A DNA stretch of 21,709 bases, taken from contig JAIXRD010000058.1 of the NCBI GenBank assembly GCA_027485365.1, positions 1 to 21,709 of the forward strand, given 5' to 3'. Positions 16,133-21,709 of this stretch are shown in pieces. The stretch is from Cryomorphaceae bacterium (GTDB taxonomy: Bacteria > Bacteroidota > Bacteroidia > Flavobacteriales_D > Crocinitomicaceae). The notes beneath the pieces are model-generated. The model worked only from the letters and a program-made list of their open reading frames with translations. It was not told the DNA's origin and did no database searches. The translations under genes were made by a program, and so were the position numbers. How positions within the stretch are numbered: position 1 is the stretch's first letter; every line of letters begins with the position of its first letter.

Positions 16133-16140
16133 TAAATTTG
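16133..16140 (+). promoter_or_regulatory. -7 promoter element of the restriction-modification operon
   Basis: TAAATTTG is a perfect match to TAnnTTTG, 22 bases before the ATG of the XRE regulator at 16163. A TTG (16118-16120) lies upstream but only 12 bases away, closer than the usual 19-21, so only the -7 element is called. Confidence 0.48.
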
Positions 16141-16162
16141 CGACTTGACATCTTTAACAACA

Positions 16163-16363
16163 ATGAACAGAATTAAAGAAGTACTTGAAGAAAAAGGAAT
16201 TAAGCAGACTTGGTTAGCCGAACGGCTTGGTAAAAGCTATAATATGGTTAACGGATATGTGCAAAACAGACAACAGCCCAGACTTGAAGTGCTTTACGAA
16301 ATAGCAAGAATTTTGGACGTTGAAGTTAAAGAATTAATAATAGAACAAAAAGACAAGAAATGA
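16163..16363 (+). CDS. XRE/Cro-type helix-turn-helix regulator
   Basis: A 66-residue protein from the ATG at 16163; a TTG six codons upstream is less likely because the HTH domain begins immediately at MNRIKEVLEEKG. The fold is the classic five-helix Cro/C1 HTH: IKQTWLAERLGKSYNMVNGYVQNRQQPRLEVLYEIARILDVEVKELI. The recognition helix is around SYNMVNGYVQN. There is no other domain. The stop overlaps the Mod start as ATGA, so it is translationally coupled to the methyltransferase. Position and size suggest a controller protein that times or limits expression of the restriction-modification genes, binding near its own promoter; the target sequence is not known. Confidence 0.9.
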   Translation: MNRIKEVLEEKGIKQTWLAERLGKSYNMVNGYVQNRQQPRLEVLYEIARILDVEVKELIIEQKDKK

Positions 16364-19116
16364 GCAATTTATACGAACAACGATTTTTCTCTGCCTTGAA
16401 GGACACTTTTATTGGACACCCAATAAAAGGAAAATCAGGTTATGTGAATTTAATGGATATCAAAGCACAGTATTTTGCTGAAATTGAACCATACATAAAA
16501 GCTGAGATTGACAAACAAATTGAAGCAAAATTCAGAGAAGAATTGTTTGAAAAACTCTACAACTTTTTTGACTGTTACCTGAATGAAACAGGTACTGTTT
16601 TCTTTGCCAACTCACAAATACATAAAAACCTTTACGAAAAAGTTTATTCTGACCGTGATGATGTTGCTTTGTTTTGGAAAACACAAAAACTCTATTACGT
16701 AAAGTCTGAAGCAAATTATGAAGATTTACAAACTGAAGTAAACGGAATTAAGATTTTGTTTGACGCTTCTGAAATTAAACACGCAAAGGGCAATGAAAAA
16801 AAAGCAATACAATTCTATTTGGTAAAAGCAACCAAAGAAGAAGTTGTTTTTAAAATTCGCTATCAGGAAGCCAACAAGTATGACCGCTTGAAAGAATACT
16901 TGGAGCTTGAAAAAAACAATGACCTAATGGATAAGTGTTTGGACGAATACAGTACAGAGCTTCACCCAAATATCATCTTTTCCAATACAGCAATTGACCG
17001 CTCTGTAATTACTAGCAAAACAGACAGCAGAAAATGTTTATTTATAGAAAATTTAGATGATGCTTTAAACTCGGTAAAGGTTGAATACAGCATTAACGAC
17101 TTATCATTAATGCTAACCTACTTACACAAAAAAGGCATCATTCTTTATGATGAAGATTTGAAAAAAATCTTTAGTATTTACAAACGACAAAACGAAATAG
17201 ACTACTTTATACACAAAGATGCGGAAGGCTTTTTGAAAGAGCAGTTTGATATTTATGTTTATAATTGGTTATTCAATGATTTAGATACCGACTTTGATGC
17301 GGCTACTGTAAAGCGTATGCAAAACATCAAAAAGATTGCACACAAAGTCATTGAATATATTGCAAGATTTGAAGATGAATTAAAAGCTATTTGGGAAAAG
17401 CCTAAGTTTGTTTTTGACTGCCATTATATCATAACGCTTGATCGTATTAGCCATAATAAAGCATTATTGTCTAAAATATTTAAAAGTGTAAATTGGGATA
17501 AACAACTAATAGAATGGAATAAACTTTCTGAAGCCTTGATTGATGAAAGAAACAATGAAGTTTTAAAAAAAGAAATGCCTGATTTTATTGGTAAAAATAT
17601 TGACTTAAATAATATAATAATTAATGGAGAATTAAATGATTATTACAAATTTTTACCTCTTGACACTAAATTATTTGATGATCTGGAATTGGATATAATT
17701 AACTCAATAGGTGATATTGATAGTTCTATAAATGGTGTTTTAATAAAATCAGATAACTTCACAGCATTAAACTCAATTGTTAATAAATATAGGAACCAAA
17801 TAACCACAACTTATATAGATCCACCATTTAATCTTGGAGAAAATGCCGATTTTAAATATAAAGTAAATTACAAAGATTCAACATGGCTTTCTTTACTTGA
17901 GAATAGAATTTCAATTAACTACGATTTGTTGAATAATGATGCTGGTGTATTTTTAATGAGAAATGACTATAATGGTAATTATTTAAGTCGTCAATTATTG
18001 AATAAACTTTTTGGTGAAGAAAACTTCAGAAATGAGATTTTTGTAAGTCGTATTTTTAAAAACAAGACAGATAAGAAAATAATGTCTTTGCCTTTTAGCT
18101 TTGACACAGTCTTAGTTTACTCTAAGAATAATTCATTTTACTACCGTGATCCTTATGTTGAAAGAAATGAAGAAAGAGCTGCATTTTGGAGGCACATGAA
18201 TGATAGTGCTGGTCAGGGTTCATCAAAAATATTCTTTGGAATTGAGCTTGAACCACCATTTGGAAAACATTGGAAGTACTCTCAAGTTAAGATTGATGAG
18301 AAAATTTCACAAAAGAAGTTAAAACTATTTTGTAAAAAATGTGATTATATCCACGAAGAAGGTATTATTGAAAATTGTCCAAAATGTGGCTCATTTGATT
18401 GGAATCCTAAGTACTTTGTAGAAGCTTCTGATAAAAATATTTTAACTGGTGATTGGTCTGATATTGGTATAACATCTAATCAGCTTCAGTTGCATACGAA
18501 TTGGAATGACATAACGGGTTATTCAAACCAAACAACGTTCTCTACTGAAAACTCAATAGCTTTATTAGACAGAATAATTTCAATTACATCTAATGAAAAA
18601 GATTGGGTTCTTGATTATTTTTTAGGCAGTGCATCTACAATTGTTAGTGCACACAAACTAAAACGGAGATGGATAGGTATTGAGATTGACAAACAATTTG
18701 ATAATGTTGCCTTTCCCAGAATGGTTGAGACCTTGTCAAAGTACGGTGGAATTTTCAAATACTATTCATTAGAGCAATACGAGGATACACTAAGAAACTC
18801 AAAATACTCGCAGATAAATATTAACAAAGAAAATATTACAGAATACACATTTAAAAAGGAAGTAAAAATGCTTGATGGTATCACAGTTGATTATTCAAAA
18901 AAACAATCGATGTATACAATAGAAAAAATATATCCAAATATATCCAAAATCGACATTTCAGAGACCATTTCTAATGTTATTGGTATTGGTATAAAGCAAA
19001 TTAATAGCGATGAAGTTATTCTACTTGACGGTTCATCAATTATATTTTCTGAACTTAATTACGAACAACACCCATTTTTAAGCAAACTTATTTACTGGCA
19101 ATCTAAAATTAAATAA
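16360..19116 (+). CDS. Type III-like DNA methyltransferase (Mod)
   Basis: A 918-residue beta-class amino-methyltransferase, the Mod subunit of a type III-like restriction-modification system that methylates adenine and supplies sequence specificity to Res. The long N-terminal region (about 1-480) has FFSALKDTFIG, SGYVNLMDIKAQYF, an FREELFEKLYNFF segment and ETGTVFFANS, which I recognise as shared by large Bacteroidota Mod-like proteins. The catalytic part follows in beta-class order: motif IV TYIDPPFNLG (Asp487-Phe490) comes first, then motif I LDYFLGSASTIVSAH (Asp752 to Thr760) and RRWIGIEID. Between them, in the putative target-recognition region, is a zinc ribbon with CKKC (Cys658, Cys661) and CPKC (Cys673, Cys676). 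At 918 residues it is longer than the usual 600-650 of classical Mod. It overlaps the HTH gene by 4 bases. Confidence 0.92.
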   Translation: MSNLYEQRFFSALKDTFIGHPIKGKSGYVNLMDIKAQYFAEIEPYIKAEIDKQIEAKFREELFEKLYNFFDCYLNETGTVFFANSQIHKNLYEKVYSDRDDVALFWKTQKLYYVKSEANYEDLQTEVNGIKILFDASEIKHAKGNEKKAIQFYLVKATKEEVVFKIRYQEANKYDRLKEYLELEKNNDLMDKCLDEYSTELHPNIIFSNTAIDRSVITSKTDSRKCLFIENLDDALNSVKVEYSINDLSLMLTYLHKKGIILYDEDLKKIFSIYKRQNEIDYFIHKDAEGFLKEQFDIYVYNWLFNDLDTDFDAATVKRMQNIKKIAHKVIEYIARFEDELKAIWEKPKFVFDCHYIITLDRISHNKALLSKIFKSVNWDKQLIEWNKLSEALIDERNNEVLKKEMPDFIGKNIDLNNIIINGELNDYYKFLPLDTKLFDDLELDIINSIGDIDSSINGVLIKSDNFTALNSIVNKYRNQITTTYIDPPFNLGENADFKYKVNYKDSTWLSLLENRISINYDLLNNDAGVFLMRNDYNGNYLSRQLLNKLFGEENFRNEIFVSRIFKNKTDKKIMSLPFSFDTVLVYSKNNSFYYRDPYVERNEERAAFWRHMNDSAGQGSSKIFFGIELEPPFGKHWKYSQVKIDEKISQKKLKLFCKKCDYIHEEGIIENCPKCGSFDWNPKYFVEASDKNILTGDWSDIGITSNQLQLHTNWNDITGYSNQTTFSTENSIALLDRIISITSNEKDWVLDYFLGSASTIVSAHKLKRRWIGIEIDKQFDNVAFPRMVETLSKYGGIFKYYSLEQYEDTLRNSKYSQININKENITEYTFKKEVKMLDGITVDYSKKQSMYTIEKIYPNISKIDISETISNVIGIGIKQINSDEVILLDGSSIIFSELNYEQHPFLSKLIYWQSKIK

Positions 19117-19117
19117 T

Positions 19118-19612
19118 ATGGTAATAAATTTCAATCAAGTATGGTATAACAATGCCATTGAAGAACAAAAGGAAAGAGCACCTTTTATGATGACAAAATT
19201 TGCAGATAACGCTGCGAGAAAAGCTGGTCAAATTAGAGGGTTGGTAATCGAACATCATGTTAGTGGGTGGTTTAAAAGTAATTATCCAGCTTACTATCTA
19301 GAACCTGATAATTACAGACAATGGACTAAAATATGTAGTCATGACTTTAAACTGAAAATTAATTTTAAGGTACACTTTATTGATGTTACTGGGCCAAAGA
19401 AAGATGGTTCATTTGGTCATTATGAGCATAAACCTGTTGGTCCTGATTTTCATATTTTATGCAGTGCCTTAGGTTTTGTTTCGTGGAATAATTGTGACTT
19501 TAAAAAAGGTTTTAAAATATTAGGAGTTGTCCCTGAGAAAGATTACACTGAAATTGTAGATTTCTCAAAACTTATCAATTTCAATACTTGGTTAAAAAGT
19601 ATAGGTCTATGA
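19118..19612 (+). CDS. Uncharacterised protein between Mod and second methyltransferase; candidate nuclease-like
   Basis: A 164-residue soluble protein that I do not recognise. It starts 1 base after the Mod stop, and its TGA overlaps the ATG of the next methyltransferase (ATGA), so it belongs to the operon. There is no membrane segment or signal. Candidate acidic and basic residues are arranged a little like a PD-(D/E)xK nuclease: Glu45 in GLVIEHHVSGWF, Asp76 in CSHDFKLKI, Asp89 in VHFIDVTGPKK with Lys94 and Lys95 nearby, and Asp110 in KPVGPDFHIL. The strict D/ExK triplet is replaced by Asp-Val-Thr, so this is tentative. Its position directly before a methyltransferase is where a type II restriction enzyme would be expected; it could also be a specificity or assembly factor. 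Confidence 0.8.
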   Translation: MVINFNQVWYNNAIEEQKERAPFMMTKFADNAARKAGQIRGLVIEHHVSGWFKSNYPAYYLEPDNYRQWTKICSHDFKLKINFKVHFIDVTGPKKDGSFGHYEHKPVGPDFHILCSALGFVSWNNCDFKKGFKILGVVPEKDYTEIVDFSKLINFNTWLKSIGL

Positions 19613-20535
19613 ATTCATTCGAAGTAATAAATAATGAATTTTGTTTTTTCGATGTTGAAAAGGCAAAAAAAAGAATATCAAGATATCAAAAAATACATCC
19701 TGCAAAAGATGTTTTTGTTTTTGCTCAAAAAATAAAGTTCGAAGAACAGATAGTGTTGACAAGAGATGAATTAATTGCTGAACTTCATTTGCTGAACATA
19801 AATAGCAAATTTACTAAGAAGGAAGCGTTTGCTATGATTAACAATGACAAGTTTGTAAGCAACTACATTAAAGGTAACGTTTCGTCTTTTAGTAAATTAA
19901 AGAATTATTTGCAAGGGAATAGGATTTTGAAAATTTATAATGAAGACTTTCGAAATTCAAAAATAGAGAACGAATCCATTGACTTAATTGTGACAGACCC
20001 TCCATACCCAAAGCAATATCTTAATCTTTATAAAGACCTGGCTATATATGCTGAAAGAGTTTTAAAACCTGGAGGTTCATTATATGCAATGGCAGGGCAA
20101 TCATATCTTCCAGAAATTATGAACCTTATGAGTGTCGATGGACTAAAATACAATTGGACTTTGTGCTATCTTACTCCAGGTGGTCAATCGCCACAATTAT
20201 GGCAAAGAAAAGTAAATACTTTTTGGAAGCCGATATTATGGTACACCAAAGGCACAAATAATAAATGGTTAGGTGATGTTGTTAAAAGTGACGTAAATGA
20301 CAATGATAAGGACTTTCACTTTTGGGGTCAATCAATTTCTGGAATGAATGATCTTATTAAGCGAGTTTCTGAACCCGGTGATTTAATCTTAGATCCATTT
20401 TTGGGTGGTGGCACTACTGGTGCTGCTTGTCTATATAACCTGAGAAACTTCATTGGAATCGAATTGGATAAAGATTGCTATAAGACATCAAAAAAGCGTC
20501 TTTTTCAAATAAATGAAGAAATTATAAATGGCTAA
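19609..20535 (+). CDS. Second beta-class DNA methyltransferase (N4-cytosine or N6-adenine)
   Basis: I choose the ATG at 19609 (308 residues), which overlaps the preceding stop; the longer frame would need a non-ATG start inside that gene. A roughly 100-residue N-terminal region without known motifs may hold specificity. Motif IV is LIVTDPPYPKQY (Asp130-Tyr133), followed by AERVLKPGGSLYAMAGQSYLPEIM. Motif I lies C-terminally as ILDPFLGGGTTGAACLYNLRNFIGIELD (Asp262 onward). This order is that of beta-class stand-alone methyltransferases. DPPY fits N6-adenine or possibly N4-cytosine modification; the base cannot be told from the sequence. It overlaps the start of Res by 8 bases. A methyltransferase distinct from Mod inside a type III operon is unusual. 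Confidence 0.93.
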   Translation: MNSFEVINNEFCFFDVEKAKKRISRYQKIHPAKDVFVFAQKIKFEEQIVLTRDELIAELHLLNINSKFTKKEAFAMINNDKFVSNYIKGNVSSFSKLKNYLQGNRILKIYNEDFRNSKIENESIDLIVTDPPYPKQYLNLYKDLAIYAERVLKPGGSLYAMAGQSYLPEIMNLMSVDGLKYNWTLCYLTPGGQSPQLWQRKVNTFWKPILWYTKGTNNKWLGDVVKSDVNDNDKDFHFWGQSISGMNDLIKRVSEPGDLILDPFLGGGTTGAACLYNLRNFIGIELDKDCYKTSKKRLFQINEEIING

Positions 20536-21709
20536 AATAGTACTAGAAAAATTAGTAAAGGATAATCCTGCAAGTTTGCCTGAGTTTTTTAAAAACTTAG
20601 ATAAAGAAACTTTTGGTATTGATTGGAAGTTGCATGAATACCAGCAATCAGCTTTAAGGCACGCTTTAAACACCTTGTATTATTTCTTTCATCAAAAAGA
20701 ACATCTTTACAATCATTATCAAACACAAACCAATGAAGATTGGAAAAAGCAAATTAGCTATGCTAATGACAGTACTCATTTTGGTTTGTTAGGTCAGTAC
20801 TACAAAGTAGAAGAAAACCAAATACCTTATACTGAATTTTTAAATCGTGCCTCTTTATGGATGGCAACAGGTTCAGGTAAAACTTTAGTGTTAATTAAGC
20901 TTATTGAATTTTTACATCAACTAGCTACTTATAATCACATTCCAAAAAACGATATTTTAATTTTAGCTCCAAAACCTGAAATTCTAAATCAAATTAAAGA
21001 GCATATTGAAGTTTTTAACAAAAACAGTTCTGTAAAAATCATTCTCAAAGATTTAAGAGAGTTTGAAAAATCAAAACACTTACAAACCTCTTTATATGAA
21101 CCAGACGGCATCACTGTTTTCTATTATAGAAGTGACAACATTAATGATGTAGACAAAACAGAGCAGTTAAGTTACAAAACGGTTTTAAACAATGGTAAGT
21201 GGTACGTACTATTAGATGAAGCACACAAAGGAGACAAAGAAGATAGTATAAGACAAGCCTACTACTCTATTTTGGCTCACAAAGGCTTTATTTTTAGTTT
21301 CTCGGCATCGTTTACAGATACTGTTGATATTGTTACCACTGCATATAATTTCAATCTTAAAAAATTCATTGAAACAGGCTTTGGAAAACATATTACTGTA
21401 AGCGGTGAGGAATATAAAAATTGGAATAAAAACAAAGAGGATTATTCAGAAACAGAAAAAACTGAAATGGTAGTAAAATCGTTATTGGTTTTAACTGCCA
21501 TTAAGAAAGAAGCCGAATATATCAAAACTTATCATCCTGATTTATACCACAATCCTTTATTGATTACGATTGCCAATGAAGTAAATACAGTTGATGCTGA
21601 ATTAAAATTATTCTTCAAACAATTGGCTATAGTTGCATCAGGTAATTATGATATTGAAAAGGCTAAGGAGGTTTTGAGTTCGGATTTAATTATTCACAAG
21701 TCATATCAA
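20528..21709 (+). CDS. Type III-like restriction subunit Res (DEAH-box helicase), 3'-truncated by window end
   Basis: The frame is open for 394 codons to the last base, so the C-terminal half, including any PD-(D/E)xK nuclease domain, lies outside the window. It starts at ATG 20528, overlapping the methyltransferase end by 8 bases, with MAKIVLEKLVKDN. The N-terminal superfamily 2 helicase core is clear: LHEYQQSALRHAL (Q-like motif), WMATGSGKT (Walker A, Lys118), ILILAPKPEIL (motif Ia), YVLLDEAHKG (motif II, Asp230-His233) and FSFSASF (motif III position, residues 258-262, reading SAS where SAT is usual). ATP-driven movement on DNA with cleavage in complex with Mod is the role known for type III Res. 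Transcription and translation appear coupled to the upstream genes. Confidence 0.9.
   Translation, partial: MAKIVLEKLVKDNPASLPEFFKNLDKETFGIDWKLHEYQQSALRHALNTLYYFFHQKEHLYNHYQTQTNEDWKKQISYANDSTHFGLLGQYYKVEENQIPYTEFLNRASLWMATGSGKTLVLIKLIEFLHQLATYNHIPKNDILILAPKPEILNQIKEHIEVFNKNSSVKIILKDLREFEKSKHLQTSLYEPDGITVFYYRSDNINDVDKTEQLSYKTVLNNGKWYVLLDEAHKGDKEDSIRQAYYSILAHKGFIFSFSASFTDTVDIVTTAYNFNLKKFIETGFGKHITVSGEEYKNWNKNKEDYSETEKTEMVVKSLLVLTAIKKEAEYIKTYHPDLYHNPLLITIANEVNTVDAELKLFFKQLAIVASGNYDIEKAKEVLSSDLIIHKSYQ

Noticed and set aside
15891..16144. Canonical integron attC or CRISPR array in the structured spacer
   Set aside because: No RYYYAAC / GTTRRRY core pair bounds the palindrome, and there is no regular series of repeats with spacers, so only a structured repeat region is reported.
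1..21709. tRNA, rRNA or known riboswitch genes
   Set aside because: No cloverleaf with a TTC-type T-loop, no rRNA-like sequence and no recognisable riboswitch core was seen in the intergenic regions.

Overview
The window reads as a chromosome segment from a member of the Bacteroidota, most likely a flavobacterium-like lineage. Three extracellular proteins end in type IX secretion (T9SS) sorting domains: one gliding-type CHU_C domain and two short type A domains. The ispG product is the long form found in Bacteroidota. The cluster ftsX / DUF3098 / uppP / truB is typical of the phylum. Several genes are preceded by a Bacteroidota -7 element (TAnnTTTG, or its variant TAnnTTCG) and not by a strong Shine-Dalgarno sequence.

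Region 1 (1-5413) holds the 3' end of a large T9SS surface protein, peptidyl-tRNA hydrolase (pth), an AIM24/TIGR00266-family protein and a clear bidirectional terminator. These are followed on the minus strand by a large secreted protein with a very long glycine-rich low-complexity block, then by a small basic helical ORF whose end overlaps truB.

Region 2 (5385-10762, all minus strand) is a housekeeping block. In transcription order it is uridine kinase (udk), ispG (isoprenoid precursor synthesis), ftsX (division), a DUF3098 membrane protein, uppP (undecaprenyl-pyrophosphate recycling) and truB (tRNA pseudouridine 55). From ftsX to truB the genes touch or overlap, so they probably form one operon.

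Region 3 (10848-14853, plus strand) encodes an exported thioredoxin/peroxiredoxin-like protein, a secreted Lys-C-like serine protease with a T9SS tail, and the heme chaperone HemW, which starts with TTG.

Region 4 (about 14875 to the window end) is accessory DNA. Base composition becomes strikingly AT-rich after hemW. An unrecognised 302-residue gene sits between related palindromic elements: AGCGTGTA occurs on both sides, and a perfect 10-base inverted repeat (GTTATGGTTA / TAACCATAAC) flanks the gene. This suggests a mobile-cassette-like unit. A GC-richer, strongly structured spacer with a 19-base imperfect inverted repeat follows.

Next comes a tightly packed restriction-modification operon: a small XRE regulator, a large type III-like Mod methyltransferase with a zinc ribbon, a 164-residue unknown protein, a second beta-class DNA methyltransferase and the start of a type III-like Res helicase/nuclease that runs off the window. 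The most interesting feature is that the unknown protein and the second methyltransferase lie between Mod and Res. The layout resembles a type II restriction-modification pair nested inside a type III operon.
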